A DNA stretch of 64,000 nt from CAXBID01 sp963815305. GTDB taxonomy: Bacteria; Bacteroidota; Bacteroidia; Flavobacteriales; Flavobacteriaceae. Each line of letters opens with the position of its first letter. The first letter of the stretch is position 1. The position numbers were made by a program, and so were the translations under genes. The stretch is from positions 2,914,001-2,978,000 of the forward strand of contig CAWFFW010000001.1 of the NCBI GenBank assembly GCA_963815305.1, written 5' to 3'. The notes under the pieces are model-generated. The model searched no databases. It saw only the letters and a program-made list of their open reading frames with translations, and was not told the DNA's origin. Positions 16,437 to 24,459 of this stretch are shown here, one piece after another.

Positions 16437-18230
16437 TTACTCCCCATGATAATAATTATAAACCTTTTCCGCTCTGGAAACACCAACAACAGCTTCTAAC
16501 TCGTCTAATTTTGCATTGGCAACGCGTTTTGCCGATTTAAAATGTTTTAATAACTCAACAACTGTTTTGTCGCCAACGCCATTTATCGTTTCAAGCTCTG
16601 TATTTAGTGCTGTTTTACTGCGTTTGTTTCTGTGATGTTCAATACCATAACGGTGCGCTTCATTACGTAATTGCTGTACTATTTTTAGGGTTTCGCTTTT
16701 TTTATCTAAATATAGAGGAATAGGGTCGTCTGGGTAAAATAATTCTTCCAAACGTTTTGCAATACCAATAATGGCAATTTTTCCTCTTAAATTTAAAGCA
16801 TCTAAACTTTTAAGTGCTGATGATAATTGTCCCTTGCCTCCATCTATGATGATTAATTGTGGTAAAGGTTGCGTCTCATCCAGCATTCTTTTATATCTGC
16901 GATACACCACTTCTTCCATTGAGGCAAAATCATCGGGCCCTTCAACAGTTTTTATGTTAAAATGCCGATAGTCTTTTTTACTTGGTTTCCCATTTTTAAA
17001 AACCACACAAGCTGCCACAGGATGCGTACCTTGTATGTTAGAATTATCGAAACACTCTATATGTCGAGGTTCTTCTGAAAGTCGTAAATCGGCTTTCATT
17101 TGTGCCATAATTCTATTGGCATGCCTATCGGGATCTACAATTTTCATTTGTTTAAAACGCTCCATTCTAAAGTATTTAGCATTTCTCAACGATAGATCTA
17201 AAATATGTTTTTTATCGCCTAATTGTGGCACGGTAACTTTAATATCCTCACCTATTTCTACCTTAAAAGGCACGTAAATTTCTTTTGATTCTGAATGAAA
17301 CCGTTGTCTGATTTCAATAATGGCCAATTCTAATAATTCCTCATCAGTTTCGTCCAGTTTCTTTTTAATCTCTAAGGTATGGGAACGAATGATAGAACCG
17401 TATGATAATTGCAAAAAATTAACGTAACCATAAGTTTCGTCGCTCATGATTGAAAACACATCTACATTGCTTATTTTAGGATTCACAATAGTAGATTTGG
17501 ATTGATAATTTTCTAAAACTTCAATTTTTTCCTTTATTTTTTGTGCCTCTTCAAATTGCATATTTTCTGCGTAATTATGCATTTGCTGCTTAAATTGATG
17601 CAACGAATCTTTAAAATTTCCTTTTAAAATTTCTTTTATGGCTTTAATATTTTCATTATATTCTTCCTCGGTTTCTAAACCTTCGCAGACGCCTTTACAG
17701 TTTCCTAAATGGTATTCTAAACAAACTTTATATTTTCCTGCTTCTATTTTTTCTTCGGCTAAGTCATAATTACACGTACGTAGAGAATATAAACCTTTAA
17801 TAAGACTTAGTAACGTTGAAACGGTTTTCATGCTGGTATAAGGTCCAAAATATTCACCGCTACCTTTAAAAACTCTTCGAGTGGAAAATACTCTAGGGAA
17901 TCGTTCTTTTTTTATACAAATCCACGGGTAAGACTTGTCGTCCTTCAACATAACGTTGTACCTTGGTTTGTGTTTTTTTATTAAATTATTTTCTAAGAGT
18001 AACGCGTCGGTTTCTGTTTCGACTACGATATGCTTAATGTTGGCTATTTTTTTTACGAGTACCCTAGTTTTACCATTATCATGGGTTTTCGTAAAATAGG
18101 AACTAACACGCTTTTTTAGGTTTTTTGCTTTACCCACGTAAATAATAGTACCTTCTTTATCATAATATTGATAAACTCCAGGTTGATTGGGGAGCGTTTT
18201 TAATTGTATATCTAAAGCTGGAATATCCAT
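16437..18230 (-). CDS. uvrC: UvrABC excision nuclease subunit C
   Basis: 597 residues from the ATG at 18230; a TTG nine bases upstream is less likely. UvrC makes the 3' and 5' incisions around bulky DNA lesions after UvrA/UvrB recognition. Domains: GIY-YIG nuclease (PGVYQYYDKEGTIIYVGKAK, about 12-31), UVR/UvrB-contact segment (MQFEEAQKIKEKIEVLENY, about 205-225), the RNase H-like C-terminal nuclease (ECFDNSNIQGTHPVAACVVF, about 375-395; IIDGGKGQL near 450), and a C-terminal helix-hairpin-helix (INGVGDKTVVELLKHF). Length is normal. It is not linked to other repair genes here. Confidence 0.97.
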   Translation of the reverse strand: MDIPALDIQLKTLPNQPGVYQYYDKEGTIIYVGKAKNLKKRVSSYFTKTHDNGKTRVLVKKIANIKHIVVETETDALLLENNLIKKHKPRYNVMLKDDKSYPWICIKKERFPRVFSTRRVFKGSGEYFGPYTSMKTVSTLLSLIKGLYSLRTCNYDLAEEKIEAGKYKVCLEYHLGNCKGVCEGLETEEEYNENIKAIKEILKGNFKDSLHQFKQQMHNYAENMQFEEAQKIKEKIEVLENYQSKSTIVNPKISNVDVFSIMSDETYGYVNFLQLSYGSIIRSHTLEIKKKLDETDEELLELAIIEIRQRFHSESKEIYVPFKVEIGEDIKVTVPQLGDKKHILDLSLRNAKYFRMERFKQMKIVDPDRHANRIMAQMKADLRLSEEPRHIECFDNSNIQGTHPVAACVVFKNGKPSKKDYRHFNIKTVEGPDDFASMEEVVYRRYKRMLDETQPLPQLIIIDGGKGQLSSALKSLDALNLRGKIAIIGIAKRLEELFYPDDPIPLYLDKKSETLKIVQQLRNEAHRYGIEHHRNKRSKTALNTELETINGVGDKTVVELLKHFKSAKRVANAKLDELEAVVGVSRAEKVYNYYHGE

Positions 18231-18383
18231 GTAAACCAAAGGTAATTATTTAAAGTTTCATAATTTATTTACTTATAATTAATCTTTTTAAAAATAAAAA
18301 AACAATCACTTATTTATTACCTTTCGGCTATTTTTAATAACCTTTGTGACTATTAAAGTTGTATTAATCATGGATTGAAAAGT

Positions 18384-18391
18384 TACCTTTG
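18384..18391 (+). promoter_or_regulatory. Promoter -7 box of the RimK operon
   Basis: TACCTTTG matches TAnnTTTG exactly. A TTG about 24 bp upstream (near 18358) could serve as the -33 box. The predicted transcription start falls at or just before 18401, exactly where the structured element begins. Confidence 0.65.
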
Positions 18392-18400
18392 CAAATAATT

Positions 18401-18490
18401 GCGTTAGGGATTGAGGTATTTGTTGAAGCTCTCCCGATTTTTCATCGGGAAGCGACTGCCGAAAGCCCGACCCTCTTGGTAATGCCCAAA
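18401..18490 (+). ncRNA. Structured leader element (copy 1 of a repeated RNA-like motif)
   Basis: It begins GCGTTAGGGATTG and ends GGTAATGCCC. The ends can pair (GCGTTA 18401-18406 with TAATGC 18480-18485, one G-U pair). Inside is a 7-bp hairpin, TCCCGAT/ATCGGGA (18432-18450), and a conserved block GCCGAAAGCCCGACCC. A second copy is at 51481-51590. It forms the 5' leader of the RimK operon, 14 nt before the ATG at 18504. It may belong to a Flavobacteria-wide RNA class such as Flavo-1; I cannot verify that here. Confidence 0.6.
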
Positions 18491-18503
18491 ATAAAAATTG
18501 AAG

Positions 18504-18929
18504 ATGAGTAAAAAAATTATTGGTCGTGTTGATAAAATTGACTTTCCAAATTTAGGATTATATAACATCGATGTTAAAATTGATACTGGTGCATATACAT
18601 CGGCTATTCACTGCTGTGAAATTGTTCAAGTAGGCAATACTTTACGCTGCGTTTTTAATAGCGATGTACACCAAAATTTTGGAAAAACAGAAATTGTTTT
18701 TGACACCTTTACGCTTACTAACGTGAAAAGTAGTAATGGTTTTAAAGAAAAAAGATATAAAGTAAAATCTGAAATCATCTTTTTTGGTAAAACGTATAAG
18801 ATTAATTTAACATTAAGTACGAGAGACGATATGCGGTTTCCTGTTTTAATTGGTAGGCAATTTTTAAGAAAAAAATTTATGGTTGATGTTGATTTGGAAC
18901 ATGTTTCTTATAGCTCTAAAAAATTATGA
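18504..18929 (+). CDS. RimB-like retropepsin-fold aspartic protease (putative ATP-dependent zinc protease family)
   Basis: 141 residues from ATG 18504; a TTG six bases upstream is not needed. The motif VKIDTGAYTSAIH (about 24-36) is the DTGA active-site Asp of retropepsin-like proteases in the family formerly called ATP-dependent zinc protease (PF05618). A later hydrophobic-hydrophobic-Gly strand (FPVLIGRQFLRKKFMVDVD) completes the fold. In pseudomonads the homologue RimB removes glutamates added to ribosomal protein S6 by RimK. Here the gene overlaps the rimK-like gene by 4 nt, strongly suggesting the same add/remove pair. It is first in a four-gene operon behind the structured leader. Confidence 0.85.
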   Translation: MSKKIIGRVDKIDFPNLGLYNIDVKIDTGAYTSAIHCCEIVQVGNTLRCVFNSDVHQNFGKTEIVFDTFTLTNVKSSNGFKEKRYKVKSEIIFFGKTYKINLTLSTRDDMRFPVLIGRQFLRKKFMVDVDLEHVSYSSKKL

Positions 18930-19801
18930 ACATAGTCATACTATCTAGAAACGCCAATTTATATTCTACAGAACGCCTTATTGGCGAGGGCGAAAAGCGT
19001 GGTCATAAAATGGAAGTTATTGACCCGCTTAAATGCGACATCATTATTGAAAAGGAAAAACCTACCATATTCTATAAAGACCGGTATTTGGATTATGTAG
19101 ATGCCATCATTCCGCGTATTGATGCTTCGGTGACCTTTTATGGTTGCGCTGTGGTGCGCCAATTTGAAATGATGGGAGTTTTTACTATGGTAACCTCAGA
19201 CGCTATTCAACGCTCCAGAGATAAACTACGCAGTTTGCAACGCTTAAGTAAAGCGGGAATTGGAATGCCAAAAACAGTTTTTACCAATTACTCCCGAGAT
19301 GTTAAAGAAGTGATTGAACATGTAGGCGGAACACCTGTTATTATTAAACTTTTGGAAGGTACTCAAGGTTTGGGAGTGGTTTTAGCTGAAACGAAAAATG
19401 CAGCAGAATCTGTTTTAGAAGCTTTTAATGGTTTGCAAGCGCGAGTTATTGTTCAAGAGTTTATTAAAGAAGCTAAAGGTGCTGATTTAAGGGCTTTAGT
19501 TGTGGATGGACAAGTAGTTGGTGCTATGAAACGTCAAGGAAAAGAAGGTGAATTCCGTTCTAACTTACACCGTGGTGGTTCAGCAGATATTATTAAATTA
19601 AGTCATGACGAATTAAAACTGGCTATGAATGCTTCAAAAGCCCTAAAGCTCCCTGTTTGCGGTGTGGATATGCTACAATCGGCAAGAGGGCCTTTGCTTT
19701 TAGAAGTTAACTCTACCCCAGGGCTAGAAGGTATTGAAGGGGCTACAGGTCGAAATATTGCAAAATCCATTATAAGTTTTATTGAAAAAAATAACAAATA
19801 A
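18926..19801 (+). CDS. rimK: RimK family ATP-grasp alpha-L-glutamate ligase
   Basis: 291 residues. ATP-grasp landmarks: the N-terminal preATP domain (MNIVILSRNANLYSTERL), SRDKLRSLQRLSKAGIGMPKT (about 92-112), ATP-binding VIIKLLEGTQGLGVVLAET (about 138-156), RALVVDGQVVGAMKRQGKEG (about 192-211), and the metal-binding end LLEVNSTPGLEGIEGATG (about 256-273). RimK ligases add glutamate residues to the C-terminus of ribosomal protein S6; relatives make small peptides or gamma-/alpha-glutamyl tails on cofactors. The substrate cannot be told from sequence alone, but the RimB-like partner favours S6. Its stop codon abuts the next ATG. Confidence 0.93.
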   Translation: MNIVILSRNANLYSTERLIGEGEKRGHKMEVIDPLKCDIIIEKEKPTIFYKDRYLDYVDAIIPRIDASVTFYGCAVVRQFEMMGVFTMVTSDAIQRSRDKLRSLQRLSKAGIGMPKTVFTNYSRDVKEVIEHVGGTPVIIKLLEGTQGLGVVLAETKNAAESVLEAFNGLQARVIVQEFIKEAKGADLRALVVDGQVVGAMKRQGKEGEFRSNLHRGGSADIIKLSHDELKLAMNASKALKLPVCGVDMLQSARGPLLLEVNSTPGLEGIEGATGRNIAKSIISFIEKNNK

Positions 19802-20776
19802 ATGACTGAAAACAAAGTTGACATACTAACTATTCTTGATATTCAAATAAAACCTGGGGAAAGCAAGGAGGTTAATTTTAATGTTGCTAATTTACATACT
19901 TCGTCTTCGGTTAATGTTCCCATCATTATTGAGCGTTCAGAAAAACCAGGACCCACAGTTTTATTTACTGCAGGTATTCATGGCGATGAAGTTAATGGCG
20001 TTGAAATTGTAAGGCATCTTATTGAAAAAGGCATTAATAAACCCAAAATTGGTACTATTATATGTATGCCCGTTATTAATGTTTTTGGATTTATAAATTT
20101 AAAGCGTGAGTTCCCAGATGGGCGCGATTTAAACCGTGTATTTCCGGGTAGTCCAAGTGGCTCCTTAGCGGGAAGAGTCGCCCATAAATTGATGGAAGAA
20201 GTAATTCCTCATGTAGATATTATATTAGACTTTCATACAGGAGGTTCGGGCAGGTTTAATGCGCCACAACTTCGTTATTCTAAAGAGAATAAACAACTTA
20301 ATGATTTGGCGAAAGTATTTAGTGCACCTTTTGTTTTATATTCTAAAAACCTATCCAAATCATTTAGAACATCGTGTTATAAATTAGGTAAACCCCTATT
20401 ACTTTTTGAGGGTGGAAAATCATTTCATATTGACGACGTTGTAACTAATGTTGGCGTTAATGGTTCCAAACGCGTTTTAAAACATTTAGGCATGTTGAAA
20501 ACAACTTTTAAATCGTCCAATCCAAAAAAAGAATGTGTTTTTATAAATGATAGTAAATGGATTCGCGCTAAATTATCTGGTATGTTTAAAGCCTCTATCG
20601 CGATAGGCTCGCTAGTTAAAAAAAATGATAATTTGGGTAACATTACCGATCCGTATGGTAAATTTAATTACTTTGTTAAAGCCACAAATTCTGGCTATAT
20701 TATTAATGTAAATGAATCGCCCATTGTATATGAAGGAGACGCCTTGTTTCATATTACCACAAAACTGAAACGCTAG
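19802..20776 (+). CDS. Succinylglutamate desuccinylase/aspartoacylase family zinc hydrolase
   Basis: 324 residues of the M14-like AstE/AspA fold. Zinc ligands are seen in TAGIHGDEVNG (HxxE, about 59-69) and DFHTGGSGR (about 141-149), with the substrate-Arg region REFPDGRDLNRVFPG (about 100-114) and a probable catalytic Glu in LLFEGG (about 200). The C-terminal beta domain (SGMFKASIAIGSLVKKNDNLG) is typical. Such enzymes remove N-acyl groups from amino acids (aspartate, glutamate) or act on amino-acid conjugates. Starting directly at the rimK stop, it may process products released from the RimK substrate. Similar flavobacterial genes are commonly seen in this arrangement, as far as I know. Confidence 0.88.
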   Translation: MTENKVDILTILDIQIKPGESKEVNFNVANLHTSSSVNVPIIIERSEKPGPTVLFTAGIHGDEVNGVEIVRHLIEKGINKPKIGTIICMPVINVFGFINLKREFPDGRDLNRVFPGSPSGSLAGRVAHKLMEEVIPHVDIILDFHTGGSGRFNAPQLRYSKENKQLNDLAKVFSAPFVLYSKNLSKSFRTSCYKLGKPLLLFEGGKSFHIDDVVTNVGVNGSKRVLKHLGMLKTTFKSSNPKKECVFINDSKWIRAKLSGMFKASIAIGSLVKKNDNLGNITDPYGKFNYFVKATNSGYIINVNESPIVYEGDALFHITTKLKR

Positions 20777-20778
20777 TT

Positions 20779-21342
20779 ATGACTAAAGCTGAACTGCGTA
20801 AAACATATAAAACACGACGTAGCTATTTATCTGAAAATGCTATTGATGATTTTAGTTTAGCCATGGCAAATAATCTTTTAAAATTGCCCATTTGGGATTA
20901 TTCGTTTTATCACATTTTCCTCTCAATTAAAGAAAAAAAAGAAGTAAATACTGATTATATTTTGAATATCCTTTCGGGGAAAGACAAAAATATTTTGATT
21001 TCAAGAAGTAACTTTAAAACGGGTAATATGACAAACTACTTGTTAACTGATAATACTGTCATTAAAAAAAACCAATACCATATTCCCGAACCAGTTGATG
21101 GTATAGAAATTACAAATGATAAAGTAGAGGTTGTATTTATTCCTCTATTGGCTTTTGATAACGTTGGAAATAGAGTGGGTTATGGGAAAGGTTTTTACGA
21201 TAAATTTTTGGCCACATGTAAATCAAAAACTATTAAAGTAGGCCTATCTTTTTTTGAAGCTGAACCTAAAATTACTGATATTTTTGACAGTGATATCGCG
21301 TTAGATTATTGCGTAACGCCATTAAAAAATTACATGTTTTAA
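20779..21342 (+). CDS. 5-formyltetrahydrofolate cyclo-ligase
   Basis: 187 residues. The enzyme uses ATP to convert 5-formyl-THF to 5,10-methenyl-THF in one-carbon metabolism. Family signs are the basic N-terminus MTKAELRKTYKTRRSYLS, the middle ISRSNFKTGNMTNYLLT, and the C-terminal ATP/folate motif VVFIPLLAFDNVGNRVGYGKGFYDKFLA (GYGKGFYD about 136-143). Length is normal. It begins 2 bp after the aspartoacylase-like gene and ends by overlapping the convergent gene at 21339 by 4 nt. Its place in the RimK operon may be simple co-transcription. Confidence 0.94.
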   Translation: MTKAELRKTYKTRRSYLSENAIDDFSLAMANNLLKLPIWDYSFYHIFLSIKEKKEVNTDYILNILSGKDKNILISRSNFKTGNMTNYLLTDNTVIKKNQYHIPEPVDGIEITNDKVEVVFIPLLAFDNVGNRVGYGKGFYDKFLATCKSKTIKVGLSFFEAEPKITDIFDSDIALDYCVTPLKNYMF

Positions 21343-23246
21343 TCATTACAGTTTTCACAATAGGCCTTTCGCAAATACTCATCTTGTAAGATTTGAAATG
21401 TTACCCCGCCTTTTTCTACTGAATTAAACAATTTGCAAAATCTTGGTTTATTCATGTTAATAGCGTTTAACATTACCGTTCTGTAGGTCTTAGAACTTGT
21501 TAATTCTTTATTTATAAGCGTAAAATTTAAATAATAAAATAATAGATTTTCATCAACATCAATACTTCTCACTTTCTTTTCCAACAAATCTATAGCCATA
21601 TTTACATCACCAAAATCATTAAAAAACTGACCTAAATTTAAATAATCACTATTCAGCAAATCGAATTTTTTGATATTTTTATTTACATATTCTACAGATC
21701 TGTCTTTGCTAGAATAATCCCCTTGTTCTATAAATCTTCGTGTAATGACAATATGAAAATTCACCAGCATTTTTTCAATAAGCTGTTTTGGTATGTCATA
21801 TTTTCTTAATGCATAAATTTCATTGTTCAAATTTGTTTCATCTACTACAATGGCATTATAGAACCATAACTTTAATTTAATGGCTGCTAAATTATATTTA
21901 ATTTCGCCGTTATTTGGGTCCATTTTTTCCAAGTCGAGCAGTTCGTTATACACCATAGTGGCGTATTTGAAGTCTTCCATATACATAAAAGCGGCATTGT
22001 TTATCAATAATTGAATAAACCGTAATTGCCTAGGAACCGACATTTTCTTTAAAAAATCTAAAGCATCGTCTTTCCCTCTAAGTTTTTCAAAAATTGAATT
22101 TTGAATTTCTTTAGCCTCTTCATAAGTAATATCAGATTTTTCAAAATCCTTTTGGGTAATAAGCACATTAAACTTAGTTAGAAGATCGCTTATTGAATTT
22201 GCTGCAAACCTGTCTTTCTTTTCTAACTCAAGTTGTAAAACTGCTTTTCTATGGTCAACAAAAATAGGTTCCATATCTTTTCTCAGTGCACCCGCTATGG
22301 TTTTACGTACTTCATCTTTAGATAATGATTTAAGAAATTCATATTTAGTACCCTCGATATCGTTAAAAAACTCAACCCAATTTTCAGAGGATGAAACGGT
22401 TGTTTTAATAGTTGGTTTTTGAAATGATTGTAATGCTGCTAAAACGCCTCTGGCACGTTCTTCCTGCAATTCTTTATTTCTTTCTGATATGCCTTCAATA
22501 GATGCATAAGCATTTATCTTGATAGATTTTATATTGAAATCGGTTAAGCGTAAAGAGTCATAAATGGGCTTAATATCGGCTTGTGAATAAACAGATTTAT
22601 TCTTCTTAAAAGGCACAATAAATTTTAGTGTTTTATTGAGAATAACGTCACCTTCCTCTCCTATAGGTTCAATTTGTTTCGTCTCAAAAGTTAATGTATT
22701 CATGTACATACCCATGTCTAATAAATCCCACGAATACGATTCTAAATCATAAATTACATAATATCTGCATAAATTCTTTTTACTTAAAAATAATATATTA
22801 AATTCAAGATTGTCATCACGCAACACATTTGGGATTTCACCAACTTTTACTTGATATACATCATTACTACCTTTTTTTAGTCCGTTTTTTAAATCTTTAG
22901 AATATATTGGTTTTAGTAAAAGACCTCTTATTTTATCGTTTGAAACTTTCTTTTGGTCACAATCATATTTTTCTTTTCTAACAACATCTATGGCGATACC
23001 ATCACCCGGACTGTAAAATAACCGATTGAACCAATCTAAATTATTAACTTGAAAATAAATATTATTATTCTCTCTGACCATAGAAAACCAAACATCATCT
23101 GGCTTTAAATTAAAAATTTGAACACAGGTTTCGCACTTTTTTTCAGCATCTTTTCCGGGGAAAATAATGTCATAAGTATTTTGAGAGAATGCAATATTCA
23201 TAAACAGAAACATGCATAAAATTGAGAAGATATATTTATCTTTCAT
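21339..23246 (-). CDS. Secreted protein with OmpA-like segment, function unknown
   Basis: 635 residues from ATG 23246; a TTG 30 bp upstream is less likely. The signal peptide MKDKYIFSILCMFLFMNIAFSQ is followed by a CETC motif at about residues 31-34 and more Cys (DCDQKK, LCRYYV, and a C-terminal YCENCND). Residues about 215-280 resemble a degenerate OmpA-like domain: FVPFKKNKSVYS, then IKINAYASIEG, then NKELQEERARGVLAAL. The second half is helical and TPR-like (YNELLDLEKMDPNNGEIKYNLAAIKLKLW). The CxxC pairs at both ends suggest disulphide bonds or metal binding. It is periplasmic or outer-membrane associated by its signal peptide. The role is unknown. Confidence 0.7.
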   Translation of the reverse strand: MKDKYIFSILCMFLFMNIAFSQNTYDIIFPGKDAEKKCETCVQIFNLKPDDVWFSMVRENNNIYFQVNNLDWFNRLFYSPGDGIAIDVVRKEKYDCDQKKVSNDKIRGLLLKPIYSKDLKNGLKKGSNDVYQVKVGEIPNVLRDDNLEFNILFLSKKNLCRYYVIYDLESYSWDLLDMGMYMNTLTFETKQIEPIGEEGDVILNKTLKFIVPFKKNKSVYSQADIKPIYDSLRLTDFNIKSIKINAYASIEGISERNKELQEERARGVLAALQSFQKPTIKTTVSSSENWVEFFNDIEGTKYEFLKSLSKDEVRKTIAGALRKDMEPIFVDHRKAVLQLELEKKDRFAANSISDLLTKFNVLITQKDFEKSDITYEEAKEIQNSIFEKLRGKDDALDFLKKMSVPRQLRFIQLLINNAAFMYMEDFKYATMVYNELLDLEKMDPNNGEIKYNLAAIKLKLWFYNAIVVDETNLNNEIYALRKYDIPKQLIEKMLVNFHIVITRRFIEQGDYSSKDRSVEYVNKNIKKFDLLNSDYLNLGQFFNDFGDVNMAIDLLEKKVRSIDVDENLLFYYLNFTLINKELTSSKTYRTVMLNAINMNKPRFCKLFNSVEKGGVTFQILQDEYLRKAYCENCND

Positions 23247-23337
23247 TAATTGAGAGATTGAATTATGTTTAAACAATATCTAAAAATAGTAAATAAACTT
23301 GAAAAAGGTAGAAAACACTTACTAAAATCGCTTATTA

Positions 23338-23964
23338 TTAAATACTCTTTTTTGAAAACGCTCTTTTATTAAAAATTATTAGCATTATAAATCCCGTACT
23401 TATAGCCATGTCCGCGATATTAAAAACAGGTTCGAAAAAGTTAAAACGTTTACCGCCATAAAAGGGAACCCATTCTGGTAAGTCTACTTCAAACAATGGA
23501 AAATAAAGCATATCAACCACACGCCCGTGTAGTAAAATGTCGTAACCACCAGCGTCGGGCATGAAATGCGCAACTTGATTATAACTATCATCAAACAAAA
23601 CACCGTAGAAAACCGAATCGATAATATTACCCAAAGCACCTGCAAAAATTAAGGCTATAGCCAGTATTAAAATTTTAGAACTTTGCTTTTTAGTGGCATC
23701 ATATAACCAATAACCAATTCCAAAAATAGCGACAATTCGAAATAAAGTAAGGACAACTTTTGCAGTTCTATCTGAAATAAAAGATACAAAATCACTAATT
23801 TTTGTACCCCAAGCCATACCATCGTTCTCAATAAAATATATTTTAAACCAAGTAAAAACCTCAACACTTTCATACAAAACAAAATGTGTTTTTATGTAAA
23901 TTTTACTTATTTGATCGATAAGTAAAATAATGATAATTAATAATATAGATTTTTTTAAAGACAT
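23338..23964 (-). CDS. lspA: Lipoprotein signal peptidase (signal peptidase II)
   Basis: 208 residues, about 40 longer than the proteobacterial enzyme but normal for Bacteroidota. It has four TM helices (about 7-23, 64-84, 93-115, 182-200). Family motifs are DQISKIYIK (about 17), ENDGMAWG (about 47-54), GNIIDSVFYG, and the catalytic Asp pair in GRVVDMLYFP (about 147-156) and FNIADMAIS (about 181-189). The inserted loop between helices 3 and 4 (MPDAGGYDILLHG, WVPFYGGKRFNF) is typical of the phylum. It removes lipoprotein signal peptides, serving the many lipoproteins in this window. Confidence 0.96.
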   Translation of the reverse strand: MSLKKSILLIIIILLIDQISKIYIKTHFVLYESVEVFTWFKIYFIENDGMAWGTKISDFVSFISDRTAKVVLTLFRIVAIFGIGYWLYDATKKQSSKILILAIALIFAGALGNIIDSVFYGVLFDDSYNQVAHFMPDAGGYDILLHGRVVDMLYFPLFEVDLPEWVPFYGGKRFNFFEPVFNIADMAISTGFIMLIIFNKRAFSKKSI

Positions 23965-24022
23965 AAGTTTTTTTTAAGCCCTATAGATTTAAAATCAGGT
24001 TTTGGTTGTACAGGCGTTAAAA

Positions 24023-24053
24023 TAAAAAAAACGCCTCAAATTTTGAGACGTTT
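24023..24053 (-). terminator. Terminator after the DksA/TraR-like gene
   Basis: ACGCCTCAAA (24031-24040) pairs with TTTGAGACGT (24042-24051) with one mismatch. The A run at 24024-24031 yields a U tract on the minus strand, 22 bp after the gene's stop. Confidence 0.75.
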
Positions 24054-24074
24054 CAAATATATAATTAGATTCTA

Positions 24075-24455
24075 TTATTGCATGTTTTTTGCCTCAATAC
24101 TTAATGTGGCATGCGGTACTAATTTCAATCGTTCTTTAGCAATTAATTTTCCTGTAACTCGGCAAACACCAAACGTTTTATTTTCAATTCTGATTAAGGC
24201 ATTTTTTAAATCGCGAATAAACTTTTCTTGTCGAATAGCTAGCGCTGAATTAGATTCTTTACTCATCACTTCACTACCTTCGTCAAAGGCTTTAAAAGTA
24301 GGCGATGTATCATCTGTACCATTATTGTGATCGTTCATGTAAGCGCTTTTGATAAGCTCTAAATCGTGCTGTGCTTTAGCAATTTTTCCTTGTATTAGCA
24401 CTTTAAATTCTGCTAAATCATTATCTGAGTATCTTGCTGTATTTTCAATAGCCAT
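24075..24455 (-). CDS. TraR/DksA family regulator
   Basis: 126 residues. The N-terminal two thirds form a helical coiled coil (FKVLIQGKIAKAQHDLELIK, about 17-36; SALAIRQEKFIRDLKNALIRI), followed by the C-terminal signature FGVCRVTGKLIAKERLKLVPHATLSIEA (about 95-122). Only one Cys of the four-Cys zinc finger remains, as is usual in the Bacteroidota branch. DksA-like proteins enter the RNA polymerase secondary channel and tune rRNA and stress promoters with ppGpp. It starts 4 bp after ileS and lies upstream of lspA, giving an ileS-dksA-lspA order with a terminator between the last two. Confidence 0.9.
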   Translation of the reverse strand: MAIENTARYSDNDLAEFKVLIQGKIAKAQHDLELIKSAYMNDHNNGTDDTSPTFKAFDEGSEVMSKESNSALAIRQEKFIRDLKNALIRIENKTFGVCRVTGKLIAKERLKLVPHATLSIEAKNMQ

Positions 24456-24459
24456 AATA

